Shown here in pieces: positions 1 through 8,068 of a stretch of 34,122 nucleotides of DNA; the stretch's first letter is position 1, and every line of letters starts with the position of its first letter. The notes beneath the pieces were generated by a model. The model made no database searches and was not told the DNA's origin. It saw nothing but the letters and a program-made list of their open reading frames with translations. The stretch lies in NCBI GenBank assembly GCA_029253045.1, contig JAQXAG010000105.1:1-34122 (forward strand), read 5' to 3'. A program made the translations under genes and the position numbers. The stretch is from Fidelibacterota bacterium (GTDB lineage Bacteria > Fidelibacterota > Marinisomatia > Marinisomatales > Marinisomataceae).

Positions 1-282
1 ATAACCAGATTCCGAACTAGGTCGTGCCACGAGTCCGTCATAAGGCTCGATATTTAAAAACTCATCGCATCGTCCAGACTGAATCAGATGAGTGTCACAA
101 ATATAGAATAATTCTTTCCTAATATATATACTAATCTCCACAACGGATTTTCTAACTGTTGACCGAAGATCAGTGAATTTTTGTTGTCGGTTTGTTGTCG
201 GTAAAATAAAGGGTGTTTTAAAAGAGTAAAAAGGGGATTTGTCGTCGTACCCCGGACAGGATTTGAACCTGTGACCTACGGA
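1..282 (-). other. Possible partial open frame off the left edge
   Basis: On the minus strand there is no stop codon from the TAA at 283-285 (inside the tRNA) to the window edge, 94 codons in all. No in-frame ATG is visible; a GTG (in 'gtg gag att') is the only obvious alternative start. The translation, which includes stretches such as CDEFLNIEPYDG, matches no family I recognise. Roughly the first 90 bases look more GC-rich than the AT-rich rest of the window. It could be the start of a gene next to the 3' end of the tRNA, as integrase genes of islands often are, or simply a chance open frame. There is no ORF-track support, so this is only a candidate. I see nothing else in 1-247 apart from the tandem repeat at 181-202. 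Confidence 0.15.
181..202. repeat. Perfect 11-bp tandem repeat (two copies)
   Basis: The unit TTGTTGTCGGT occurs twice head to tail with no mismatch, 46 bp beyond the 3' end of the tRNA-Arg gene. A related string, TTGTCGTCGT, abuts the tRNA end at about 239-248. Direct repeats beside a tRNA 3' end can be arm sites of an integrase, but no integrase is visible here, so the role is unknown. Confidence 0.6.
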
Positions 283-321
283 TTAGAAATCCGTTGCTCT
301 ATCCAGCTGAGCTACCGGGGC
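248..321 (-). tRNA. tRNA-Arg (anticodon UCU)
   Basis: The reverse complement folds into a full cloverleaf of 74 nt: acceptor GCCCCGG/CCGGGGT (with a G1-U72 wobble), D stem GCTC/GAGC, anticodon stem ACGGA/TCCGT around loop TTTCTAA (anticodon TCT), and T stem ACAGG/CCTGT with loop TTCAAAT. The discriminator base is A, and the 3' CCA is not encoded. The anticodon reads AGA, which is the dominant arginine codon in most genes of this window, so the tRNA fits the codon use. Confidence 0.97.
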
Positions 322-382
322 ATGCAGAGAATTTAGTTAATTAAAAAAATATTTAAAGACCTTTTTTGTATTTATTTATCGA

Positions 383-398
383 GGAGGCTCCGTCGGAG
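383..398. other. GGAG-CTCC-GGAG switchable hairpin upstream of the small gene
   Basis: In an otherwise very AT-rich spacer the sequence reads GGAG G CTCC GTC GGAG. The central CTCC can pair with either the left or the right GGAG, giving two mutually exclusive short hairpins. It lies just upstream of the proposed -35 element, so it would not be in the transcript starting from that promoter. It may be an operator or nothing. The rest of 322-488 holds only the promoter and ribosome binding site described separately. Confidence 0.25.
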
Positions 399-405
399 AA
401 ATTTC

Positions 406-434
406 TTGCAATAATTCAAGTTTAGCTGTAGTAT
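406..434 (+). promoter_or_regulatory. Promoter of the small repeat-protein gene
   Basis: A -35-like TTGCAA (406-411) and a -10-like TAGTAT (429-434) are separated by 17 bp. The start would be near 441, leaving a leader of about 48 nt. A strong AAGGAG site (477-482) sits six bases before the ATG at 489. Promoter, strong ribosome site and a dedicated terminator make this a self-contained unit. Confidence 0.5.
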
Positions 435-488
435 TGAGGAGATTACAATAAAAAAAATATTTTCAATTAAATTTTCAAGGAGAAAATC

Positions 489-716
489 ATGGCTGAAAAA
501 GTAAAAACAACAGGCGTTAGTAAAGAAAAAGGATTTTTATATTACTTAGGTAAAGATGGTAATGTATGGCGTTCAGGTATGTCACGAGGTGGATCTGGCG
601 GCGGAAATGCAGAAAAAGTTGCTGATGCAGGCGTTACACGTGAAAGCGGATTCTTATACTTCATCGATAAAGACGGAGATGTATCACGCGCACCTATGGC
701 TAGAGGTAGAGGTTAA
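489..716 (+). CDS. Small protein of two tandem mini-repeats, function unknown
   Basis: The 75-residue protein has no signal peptide, membrane segment or cysteine. It consists of two copies of a roughly 35-residue unit with the shared pattern AEKV-x3-GV-x2-E-x-GFLY-x3-KDG-x-V-x-R-x2-M-x-RG. I count 19 identical positions of 35 between copies. A glycine-rich GGSGGG linker joins them and the C-terminus ends RGRG. Each unit looks like a beta hairpin (FLYYL, turn at KDG, then V-x-R), net basic. The gene has its own promoter, an AAGGAG ribosome site and a strong terminator. It uses CGT/CGC/CGA arginine codons more than its neighbours, which favour AGA, as is common in highly expressed genes. I cannot assign a function; nucleic-acid binding would fit the basic RG-rich ends but is a guess. 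Confidence 0.8.
   Translation: MAEKVKTTGVSKEKGFLYYLGKDGNVWRSGMSRGGSGGGNAEKVADAGVTRESGFLYFIDKDGDVSRAPMARGRG
632..647. promoter_or_regulatory. Candidate parS (ParB-binding) site
   Basis: CGTTACACGTGAAAGC matches the chromosomal parS consensus TGTTNCACGTGAAACA at every central position (GTT-N-CACGTGAAA) and differs only at the outermost first, fifteenth and sixteenth bases. It lies inside the second repeat of the small protein gene. The window also encodes ParA and ParB, about 7 kb away. I noticed no other CACGTG of this kind. Because it is within a coding region and imperfect, it may be coincidence. Confidence 0.35.
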
Positions 717-747
717 ATTTTAACTTTTATTTTTTAGATATTTAAAT

Positions 748-776
748 AAAAAAGGAGCATTAATTGCTCCTTTTTT
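748..776. terminator. Bidirectional Rho-independent terminator
   Basis: AAAAAAGGAGCA and TGCTCCTTTTTT form a 12-bp perfect stem around a TTAAT loop, giving a GC core (GGAGCA) with A and T tracts on either side. It can therefore stop transcription from both the small gene on the plus strand and the DUF502 gene on the minus strand, whose stop codon (775-777) lies within the hairpin. Confidence 0.9.
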
Positions 777-1395
777 ATTTAATAATTGAATTTTTCTTAC
801 TTGAAACAATACCACTCGATACAATCATTCTAAATCCTTCTTCTACATCTACTCCAGCATCCGATGTTTCTTCTTTAGGAACAATCAAGAAAAATCCAGA
901 AGTGGGGTTAGGGGTTGTAGGAACAAATAGATGGTAGAATTCTTCATTTGCTTGATTGGTAGATTCACTTGTTACAAATCCTAAAGTCCATATATTTTTT
1001 CTTGGGTATTCAATATAAACTACTTTCTCAAAAGAATGAGATCCTCCACCAGAAATAGACTCTATAATCTGCTTTGTTGTTGTGTATATCATTCCAACTA
1101 ATGGAATTTTTTTGAAAATGCCTTCTAGCCAAGAAACTACTCTTTTACCGATTACATTTCTAGCAAGTGCTCCTACAAGAACTAAGTAAATTATTACAAT
1201 GATTAGTCCAATAATAGAGCTTAATAAATTAAAACCAGGAAATGTTACATCTACAAGTTGTTTAAGAGGTTCTGATACCTTCCCTCCTAAAGCAATTGTT
1301 ATGTTAACAATAACTTGAAGCACATAAACGGTTAGTGCTATAGGTATAGTAATTGCTAAACCAGCTAAAAATGAATTTTTTATTTTATTTCCCAT
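775..1395 (-). CDS. DUF502 family membrane protein
   Basis: This 206-residue protein has an N-terminal hydrophobic helix (about residues 8-30), a second around 58-82, and then a soluble C-terminal domain with the family's characteristic stretches (KKIPLVGMIY, TLGFVT, FVPTTPNPTSG, IVPKEE). These mark the DUF502 family of small inner-membrane proteins, whose biochemical role is not established. Length is normal. It is the last gene of the minus-strand run that includes secDF and an EamA transporter, 29 bp after the latter, and ends in a strong terminator. No clear ribosome binding site precedes the ATG. Confidence 0.9.
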   Translation of the reverse strand: MGNKIKNSFLAGLAITIPIALTVYVLQVIVNITIALGGKVSEPLKQLVDVTFPGFNLLSSIIGLIIVIIYLVLVGALARNVIGKRVVSWLEGIFKKIPLVGMIYTTTKQIIESISGGGSHSFEKVVYIEYPRKNIWTLGFVTSESTNQANEEFYHLFVPTTPNPTSGFFLIVPKEETSDAGVDVEEGFRMIVSSGIVSSKKNSIIK

Positions 1396-1424
1396 ATCGG
1401 TATCAATTTATATAAAATTCTAAT

Positions 1425-2306
1425 CTATTTCCTATATATAAGTACAGAGCTCCCTAAAATAAAAATTGTACCAATAATTTCTTTTGCGCTTAGCACTTCA
1501 TTTAAAAAGATCCAACCTAAAATAATAGCAACAATTGGAGGAAAAATAGCAACATAGGTGACTTGGGTCACACTCAAATATTGATAAAGCCAAAAATAAA
1601 TACCCCACGATATAACTCCACCAAATAAGACAAGATATGCACTAGCAAATAATAATTGATCTGTCCAAACTATTTGAGCAAGATCTTCTTTCAGTAAATA
1701 CGATAATGAAAGCATGATAACACCTGTTAATACTTGGCACACTGCATTCATCTGATAAGGCCCCACAACGTCATTATATTTTTTATATAGGACGCTTGGC
1801 CACGCTGCAATAATTATAGCCCCTACAAGTACCATAATTGCAAGAAATGACTGTGATTGTAAATCAATAGACTGGTTAGATCCAATAAATACCATTCCTA
1901 TAAATCCTAGAAATAACGCCTTTAGCTTATTGGAAGTTAGCTTTTCATTATCATCTCCTGATAGCATGAAATGAGCCATTACACTAGTAAACAAGGGAAA
2001 TAATCCCCATAAGATAGACGATATACTTGAATAGACATATTGTGTAGCCCAATAGGTAATACCATATGAAAGAGCAAAATTTAACAACCCAAATGATAAG
2101 TATAATTTGATAGCTTGCTTATTAAAGGGGATCGATTCTTTTCTGAAAAAAATAATTAAAAAGAATAAAAGCCCTGATAGAAAAAATCTAAATCCTACCC
2201 CAAAAAAAGGAGGGACTCCTGCATTTAAAGAGATTTTAATAAAATACCATGTAGATCCCCAAATCAAGCATAATGCTATAAAAGGGAAAAGAATTTTGTT
2301 ATTCAT
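1425..2306 (-). CDS. EamA-family (DMT) transporter
   Basis: This 293-residue protein is almost entirely hydrophobic, with about ten predicted membrane helices in two halves. It has the EamA signature near the N-terminus (LIWGSTWYFIK) and a second EamA half from about residue 150. Members export amino acids or other small metabolites across the inner membrane; the substrate cannot be read from sequence. Its ATG overlaps the secF stop by one base (TAATG), which implies translational coupling to secF and membership of the same operon. A second, distinct EamA protein is encoded at 27090. Confidence 0.88.
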   Translation of the reverse strand: MNNKILFPFIALCLIWGSTWYFIKISLNAGVPPFFGVGFRFFLSGLLFFLIIFFRKESIPFNKQAIKLYLSFGLLNFALSYGITYWATQYVYSSISSILWGLFPLFTSVMAHFMLSGDDNEKLTSNKLKALFLGFIGMVFIGSNQSIDLQSQSFLAIMVLVGAIIIAAWPSVLYKKYNDVVGPYQMNAVCQVLTGVIMLSLSYLLKEDLAQIVWTDQLLFASAYLVLFGGVISWGIYFWLYQYLSVTQVTYVAIFPPIVAIILGWIFLNEVLSAKEIIGTIFILGSSVLIYRK

Positions 2307-3223
2307 TACTTAGATTTATAAAGAGTAGTTAAGAAAGTACTAGCAACATAAATACTTGAATATGTTCCTATGATTACTCCTACAAGCAAAGTAAATGCAA
2401 AAGGACGTATAGTTGCTCCACCATACATTAGTAAAACAGTAATAACTAGTAATGTAGTCAATGATGTAATAAGTGTTCTACTAAGTGATTGATTAATACT
2501 TTTGTTAATAGTTGATTCTAGTAATACAGTACCAGAAGATTTCATATTTTCTCTAATTCGATCAAGAATAACAATAGTATCATTTAAAGAATATCCAACA
2601 ATAGTTAAAAACGCGGCTACAGTACTCAATGTAACTTCATAACCAGTTAGTGAGAAAATTCCTAGCGTGATTGTAATATCATGCACAAGTGCTAAAATTG
2701 CACCAAGAGCAAATTTGAACTCAAATCTTATAGAAATATATAAGAGAATTAATGCAAGCGAAGATAGGATAGACCAAAGCGCTTTTCCGCTTAGCTCAGT
2801 ACCTACCTTAGGACTAACAGAATCTAGTGAAAGAATAAAATCATTTTTATCCGCTGGAACTTTATCTCCCATAGTTTTATAAACATGGTTAACTATATGT
2901 TGAGCAAAGTCAGGTGATACATTGTCTCTAATTTTTACTTTAATCATTACATCATCTGTACTTCCAAAATGTTTAATTTCTTCACCACTCAAATCAATGA
3001 TTTGTCCATCTGATTCGACAGCACTCATAGCTGTTCGAACTTCCTCGATACCTACATTGTCAGAAAAATTTAACCCAATCATAGTACCACCTTTAAAATC
3101 AATACCAAGGTTAATTCCTAATAAGAGTAATACAATAGATCCTATTCCCATAATACCAGAAATAGTAAATCCAGCATTCTTAAATGCCATAAAGTTTATT
3201 TTTGTATTTTCCATAAATTTCAT
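2306..3223 (-). CDS. secF: Protein translocase subunit SecF
   Basis: SecF works with SecD as the proton-driven accessory of the SecYEG translocon, pulling exported proteins through on the periplasmic side. The 305-residue sequence shows the expected first membrane helix, the LGIDFKGGT motif (about residue 40), a periplasmic domain, and five C-terminal helices (from about residue 145) with LVHDI and GYSLNDTIVILDRIRE. Length is typical. The gene begins one base after the secD stop and overlaps the next gene by one base. Met4 is an alternative start; neither has a strong ribosome site. Confidence 0.97.
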   Translation of the reverse strand: MKFMENTKINFMAFKNAGFTISGIMGIGSIVLLLLGINLGIDFKGGTMIGLNFSDNVGIEEVRTAMSAVESDGQIIDLSGEEIKHFGSTDDVMIKVKIRDNVSPDFAQHIVNHVYKTMGDKVPADKNDFILSLDSVSPKVGTELSGKALWSILSSLALILLYISIRFEFKFALGAILALVHDITITLGIFSLTGYEVTLSTVAAFLTIVGYSLNDTIVILDRIRENMKSSGTVLLESTINKSINQSLSRTLITSLTTLLVITVLLMYGGATIRPFAFTLLVGVIIGTYSSIYVASTFLTTLYKSK

Positions 3224-3224
3224 T

Positions 3225-5021
3225 TTAGATACTCAGCTTCTCTATATTTTTTCTAGATGTTATAAAGTCAAAAACAAACCTTGTTACTATAATTGCAGTA
3301 AACATACTTACAATGATACCCCAGAATAATACTGTAGCAAACCCTTTGATTGGACCACTACCATACTGATATAATACAGCCGCTGCAATTCCAGTTGTTA
3401 GATTTGCATCAACAATCGTAGTAATAGCTCTTTCATAACCTGAGTCTATTGCAGATCTTACAGACTTACCGTTCCTTAACTCTTCTTTAATTCTTTCAAA
3501 GATAATTACATTAGCATCAACAGACATTCCTACGGTTAAGATAAGCGCTGCTATACCAGGCAAAGTTAAAGTCGCTTCTAGTAATGCTAGAACACCTAAT
3601 AATAATATTAAAGTCCACATAAGAGAAAAACTTGCAATTAGTCCTGATGCTCGATAATAAAATACGATAAATAGCACAATTAATAATAGACCTATCATTA
3701 TAGATGACGTACCTGCATTCACAGAGTCAGCGCCAAGTGAAGGACCTACTACTCTTTGGTCAACTATTGATACAGGAACTGGTAATGCACCTGCACGCAA
3801 TACAATAGCAATATCTTCTGCTTCTTGAATTGAGTCCATTCCTTCAATAACGGTTGCTCCACCAAAAATTTGACTTCTGATTACTGGAGCCATGTGTACT
3901 TTTCTATCTAATACAATTGCAATTCTTTTATTGATATTCACTCCAGTGATTCTTGACCACTCTCTTGAACCTTCGTTATTCATTTCAACTTGTACTGTAG
4001 CTTGTCCAGCACTCACTCCAGATTGACTTAATCTCATTTGAGCATCTTCTATTACACCACCTGTCAATTCTGCATTATCAACTAAATGATACAGTAGATA
4101 GACTTCTTCTTCTTCACCAAAATCATTGATTAAAGTTTCAGGAGAATTTCCAGTAAGAAATAAACTACCAGTAGCATCTAATACTTGTTGAACACTATCT
4201 TTATTTAATATGTTTTTCAGTGCAGGCAAGTTTTGTGAAGAAATAGCTAAGTCATTACCACCCACCGCTATCAATAAAGAAGAGAATCCTAAATCATTAT
4301 TTCCAGAGTCATCACTATTAAATAATTGATCAACATTATCATTATCTGATTCAGTGTTAGTAGATGTAAGGTTATCAATTTGTCTGACAATTGTATTGGT
4401 GCTTTCTACATCTTTTACAATCATTAGCTCTAATAAAGCTGTACTTTGTAGTAACTCTCTCGCACGTTCGGAATCTTGAATACCAGCTAACTCAACAACA
4501 ACTCTGTTGTTTCCTTGTTTTTGAATTGTAGGCTCGGATACCCCAAATTGATCTACACGATTTTGAATAATTTCAATAATACGATTAATTGAATCAGTTG
4601 ATTGGAGATCTAACTGTTCAATAATTTGTTCTTTTGTTTTACCGTAACTAATAAAATATCTAGGTAATTTTAAACTTTGCTCTTCTGCTTTCTGTTCAAA
4701 GACAGTAAAAAAATCAGCGCTATTATTTCGGTATTCTTTGCTTAGTTCATCAAGGAATCTATCAAAATTTTTATCTTTATTCTTAGCCAGACTGCTGACA
4801 AGCTGAGGGAGGTCTACTTCGAGTACAATATAAATACCACCTTTTAAATCAAGTCCTTGTTTAATAGCTTTTGATTCAAAGTATGCAATCTCATCTTTTG
4901 ATAAGTCATTTTTTGCTTCATCACTTAACAACAGATATCTAATTGATGGAAAAAGAGCGTAAATCCCTAATCCAAAAATAAATAAAATTGATAGTAATCT
5001 GGTTCTTAATGTATTGTTCAT
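3225..5021 (-). CDS. secD: Protein translocase subunit SecD
   Basis: SecD is the partner of SecF in the Sec translocon accessory complex. The 598-residue protein has an N-terminal membrane helix, the QGLDLKGGIYIVLEV motif around residues 54-68, a large periplasmic region with the P1 signature (NRVDQFGVSEP), and a C-terminal block of membrane helices with GMSVDANVIIFERIKEEL. There is a low-complexity acidic insert near residues 215-240 (ESDNDNVDQ, DDSGNND). It is followed immediately by secF. The 60-bp gap to kbl upstream may hold a promoter, but I cannot point to clear boxes, and no Shine-Dalgarno site precedes the ATG. Confidence 0.97.
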   Translation of the reverse strand: MNNTLRTRLLSILFIFGLGIYALFPSIRYLLLSDEAKNDLSKDEIAYFESKAIKQGLDLKGGIYIVLEVDLPQLVSSLAKNKDKNFDRFLDELSKEYRNNSADFFTVFEQKAEEQSLKLPRYFISYGKTKEQIIEQLDLQSTDSINRIIEIIQNRVDQFGVSEPTIQKQGNNRVVVELAGIQDSERARELLQSTALLELMIVKDVESTNTIVRQIDNLTSTNTESDNDNVDQLFNSDDSGNNDLGFSSLLIAVGGNDLAISSQNLPALKNILNKDSVQQVLDATGSLFLTGNSPETLINDFGEEEEVYLLYHLVDNAELTGGVIEDAQMRLSQSGVSAGQATVQVEMNNEGSREWSRITGVNINKRIAIVLDRKVHMAPVIRSQIFGGATVIEGMDSIQEAEDIAIVLRAGALPVPVSIVDQRVVGPSLGADSVNAGTSSIMIGLLLIVLFIVFYYRASGLIASFSLMWTLILLLGVLALLEATLTLPGIAALILTVGMSVDANVIIFERIKEELRNGKSVRSAIDSGYERAITTIVDANLTTGIAAAVLYQYGSGPIKGFATVLFWGIIVSMFTAIIVTRFVFDFITSRKNIEKLSI

Positions 5022-5081
5022 ATGTTATTTACTTTAAAGTGAAAAGAATTTAATACTTTCAAATACTTTTTCACTATTTTT

Positions 5082-6260
5082 TTAAATTATATTTAACTCT
5101 GTTCCAACATCATGAAAAGCCTGCAATGCGTAGTCTAATTGTTCTCTGCTGTGATCTGAAGAGATTTGCACTCTAATTCTTGCCTGACCTGTAGCTACCA
5201 CTGGATATGAAAATGCGATGACATATATATTTTTTTTCAACAATTCTTCAGACATTTTTACTGCTTTTTTTTCATCATAAATCATAATAGGAACAATAGG
5301 ATGATCAATTCCTTTTATATCAAAACCATGCTCTTTAATTTTTTGCCTAAAATACATAGTATTTTTATCTAATCTTTCTTTGTGGCTATGATCGTTTTCA
5401 ATAATGTCAAACACCTTAATACAGGCAGCAACTAGTGGGGGAGCTAAGCTGTTTGAAAATAAATATGGCCTAGATTTTTGTCTTAAAGTTTCAACTATTT
5501 CTTTTGAAGCAGATACAAATCCTCCAGAAGCTCCACCCAAGGCTTTTCCAAATGTTGATGTAATAATATCGATATCATTTAATACATCATGGTAATCTCC
5601 ACTTCCCTTACCTTCATTGCCAAGAAATCCTGTTGCATGGCAATCATCAACCATTACCATTGCATCATACTTCTTTGCTAGCATTACAATATTTTTCAAT
5701 GGAGCCACAACCCCATCCATGCTAAATACACCATCTGTTGCAATTAATTTTAATCTAGCATTAGAGTTTTTTAGTAATTCTTCTAAATGCTCCATATCAG
5801 CATGTCTATAACGATTTTTTTCAGCCTTACTAAGTCTGATGCCGTCAATAATAGATGCATGATTTAGTTCATCAGAGAACACAGCATCTTCTTTCGATAG
5901 AATAGTTTCAAATAATCCGCCATTAGCATCAAAGCATGAAGAATAAAGAATGGTATCTTCTTTTCCGTGAAATTCACTTACTTTATTTTCTAAATCTTTA
6001 TGGATAGTTTGAGTCCCACAAATAAATCTAACAGAACTTAGACCAAATCCCCATTCATCGATTGCTTGAATAGCAGCTTTTTTTATAGCAATATCATTCG
6101 ATAATCCTAAATAATTGTTAGCGCAAAAATTAATAACTGTTTCCCCAAGTACATCAATTTCTGTTTCTTGTGGAGTTTGAATGATGCGCTCATGCTTATA
6201 AGTACCATCTTGCTTGATTTGTTCAAGTTGATTTCCTAAAATATTTTTAATGTTTGCCAT
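5082..6260 (-). CDS. kbl: Glycine C-acetyltransferase (2-amino-3-ketobutyrate CoA ligase)
   Basis: This PLP enzyme of the alpha-oxoamine synthase family splits 2-amino-3-ketobutyrate with CoA into glycine and acetyl-CoA, the second step of threonine breakdown. The 392-residue sequence carries NFCANNYLGLS near the N-terminus, DDCHATGFLG, and the PLP-lysine motif TFGKALGGASGG with Lys239. The family also includes BioF and HemA-type enzymes; length, near-full match to the Kbl pattern and the adjacent threonine dehydrogenase decide for Kbl. The start overlaps the end of the dehydrogenase gene by 14 bp, so the two are probably co-translated. Confidence 0.93.
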   Translation of the reverse strand: MANIKNILGNQLEQIKQDGTYKHERIIQTPQETEIDVLGETVINFCANNYLGLSNDIAIKKAAIQAIDEWGFGLSSVRFICGTQTIHKDLENKVSEFHGKEDTILYSSCFDANGGLFETILSKEDAVFSDELNHASIIDGIRLSKAEKNRYRHADMEHLEELLKNSNARLKLIATDGVFSMDGVVAPLKNIVMLAKKYDAMVMVDDCHATGFLGNEGKGSGDYHDVLNDIDIITSTFGKALGGASGGFVSASKEIVETLRQKSRPYLFSNSLAPPLVAACIKVFDIIENDHSHKERLDKNTMYFRQKIKEHGFDIKGIDHPIVPIMIYDEKKAVKMSEELLKKNIYVIAFSYPVVATGQARIRVQISSDHSREQLDYALQAFHDVGTELNII

Positions 6261-7224
6261 AGTGCTTTTTGATTTCTGGTATTAAATATTCTTTAAAAGT
6301 TACATCATTATTCTGTTTATTTATAAAATTCCATTTTTCTGAAGCTTCATCGCAATTTAAACTTTCAGGCCATGTATCTGCAATAGATTGAAATTTAGAG
6401 TCTATATCAAAGTCCACAATAAATTTTGGAAATTCTTTTTGCAGTTGTTCAATAATTTCCGTGGGATTTAAACTCATTTCTTGCACATTAAATGCTCTAA
6501 GTTTTGAGTTAATAATCTTAAAAGACATAATATCTATAATAACTTTAATTGTATTTTTCATTCCTAAGAATGGTAGCCTTGTTAATGAATCCACCTTGCA
6601 AATATAGTTTTCATTGTTAAAAGCTGCATGCAGCATCTGTGGAGCAAAATCAGTTGTACCTCCAGATGGTACAGTAAATGGACTTATGATCCCTGGAAAC
6701 CTTAAGCATCTAAAATCAATACCAAAACCTAACTCCAGACTCTCCTCATGCTTATGAGTTCCAAATTGTTCTATAGCTAATTTATTACGTCCATATATAG
6801 TTTGAGGTTTCATAATATCTAATTCCTGAGCATTTTTTAATTTTCTTGGCCCATACACTGCGATGGAGCTAGGAAAAAAAATCTTTATAAAGGATTCATG
6901 TTTTTTGCCATGATTCATAGCGGTATTGATTATTAATTTTGATCCCTCTTCATTTACTTGATTAGCTAATTCAGGATTATTATTTGCAGATTGACTTAAA
7001 AGAGCAGCAAAATGATATACTTCAATAATGTTGTAATCATTAAAAATAGATTTTATGATATTTTCATTAAGAATACTGTCTTTGATGTATGTAACATTAT
7101 CATATTTTATATCAGACTTATTAATATCTAACGCAATGATAGGAATTTGTCTTTGGGATAAAGATAGGAGAGTTTGCGTCCCAATTTCACCATTAAAACC
7201 TGTAATTAAAATTGCATCATTCAT
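6247..7224 (-). CDS. L-threonine 3-dehydrogenase, SDR type
   Basis: This is an extended short-chain dehydrogenase/epimerase-like protein of 325 residues. It has an N-terminal Rossmann motif GFNGEIG, FFPSSIAVYGP, and the catalytic YxxxK as YGRNK (Tyr144, Lys148). In the SDR-type threonine dehydrogenases such proteins oxidise threonine to 2-amino-3-ketobutyrate with NAD. Overlap with kbl, whose product consumes that compound, supports this over UDP-sugar epimerase, the general family label. It is the first gene of the minus-strand run and starts 79 bp from parA, which is divergent. No ribosome binding site is visible upstream of the ATG. Confidence 0.85.
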   Translation of the reverse strand: MNDAILITGFNGEIGTQTLLSLSQRQIPIIALDINKSDIKYDNVTYIKDSILNENIIKSIFNDYNIIEVYHFAALLSQSANNNPELANQVNEEGSKLIINTAMNHGKKHESFIKIFFPSSIAVYGPRKLKNAQELDIMKPQTIYGRNKLAIEQFGTHKHEESLELGFGIDFRCLRFPGIISPFTVPSGGTTDFAPQMLHAAFNNENYICKVDSLTRLPFLGMKNTIKVIIDIMSFKIINSKLRAFNVQEMSLNPTEIIEQLQKEFPKFIVDFDIDSKFQSIADTWPESLNCDEASEKWNFINKQNNDVTFKEYLIPEIKKHYGKH

Positions 7225-7241
7225 ACTGTAAATTAACCCAA

Positions 7242-7270
7242 TTGTGATGATTTTTTAAAAACTTTGTATT
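7242..7270 (+). promoter_or_regulatory. Possible promoter for parA
   Basis: The divergent spacer between the threonine dehydrogenase gene and parA contains TTGTGA (7242-7247) and TGTATT (7265-7270) with 17 bp between them. The -10 match is poor (4 of 6), so this is a weak call. The spacer must also hold the promoter for the minus-strand operon, which I could not place. Confidence 0.25.
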
Positions 7271-7303
7271 AAGAGTGAATACCAATTAAATTTTTTTGCT
7301 GAA

Positions 7304-8068
7304 ATGAAAAAAACTATAGCAATTATTAATCAAAAAGGTGGTGTTGGTAAAACTACAACGGCTATAAATCTAGCTGCAAGCTTAGCTATCTTAGAAAAGA
7401 AAACCTTACTTATTGATTTTGATCCTCAAGCAAATGCTACAACTGGGTTATCAGATTTTGGGATTGATAATAGTCATTCCATTTACGATGCTTTAAGTGA
7501 AAATCAATCAATGAGAAATGTTATCTCATCTACAAATCTAGATTATCTAGATTTCATTAGATCAGATAATAACTTGGTTGGTTGTGAAGTGGAATTAGTT
7601 GGAGTTCAAAATAGAGAAAAACAATTACTGCGATTAATCAATAAAGTAAAAAAAGATTATGATTTTATTTTAATAGATTGTCCTCCATCATTAGGACTGC
7701 TGACATTGAATGTTCTTGTTGCATCAAATAATATTCTGATACCTATACAAAGTGAATTTTTTGCTTTAGAAGGTTTAAAAAGTCTTCAAGAAACTATCAA
7801 ACTAGTTCAAGATAATATTAATAAAGATTTAAAAATACTTGGAATTCTCATCACCATGCATTCGAAGAGATTACGTTTAGCAAAAAAAGTAGAAGCTTTA
7901 TTAAAAGCAAATTTTAAAAATAAGTTGCTTAAGACAAAAATTAGCAGAAATATTAGATTAGCTGAGGCTCCAGACGATGGGAAGCCAGCTATTATGTATG
8001 ATGTAGATTGTGCTGGAGCAAAAAACTATATGGAATTAGCATTGGAAATTTTAAATGAAAAAAAATAA
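7304..8068 (+). CDS. parA: Chromosome-partitioning ATPase ParA (Soj)
   Basis: ParA is an ATP-dependent dimer on the nucleoid that moves ParB-parS complexes and so segregates the origin region. The 254-residue protein is the short chromosomal (Soj) type, without an N-terminal DNA-binding extension. It shows the deviant Walker [10 protein letters not shown] (from residue 11), switch motif [13 protein letters not shown], and Walker B-like [14 protein letters not shown], all intact. parB follows with a 14-bp overlap. No Shine-Dalgarno site precedes the ATG. Confidence 0.96.
   Translation: MKKTIAIINQKGGVGKTTTAINLAASLAILEKKTLLIDFDPQANATTGLSDFGIDNSHSIYDALSENQSMRNVISSTNLDYLDFIRSDNNLVGCEVELVGVQNREKQLLRLINKVKKDYDFILIDCPPSLGLLTLNVLVASNNILIPIQSEFFALEGLKSLQETIKLVQDNINKDLKILGILITMHSKRLRLAKKVEALLKANFKNKLLKTKISRNIRLAEAPDDGKPAIMYDVDCAGAKNYMELALEILNEKK

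Noticed and set aside
5038-5075. Inverted repeat AGTGAAAA...TTTTCACT between secD and kbl, followed by T-rich sequence on the plus strand
   Set aside because: The T tract follows the hairpin only on the plus strand, where no gene ends; on the transcribed minus strand it is not terminator-like. The stem is AT-rich with a 20-nt loop.
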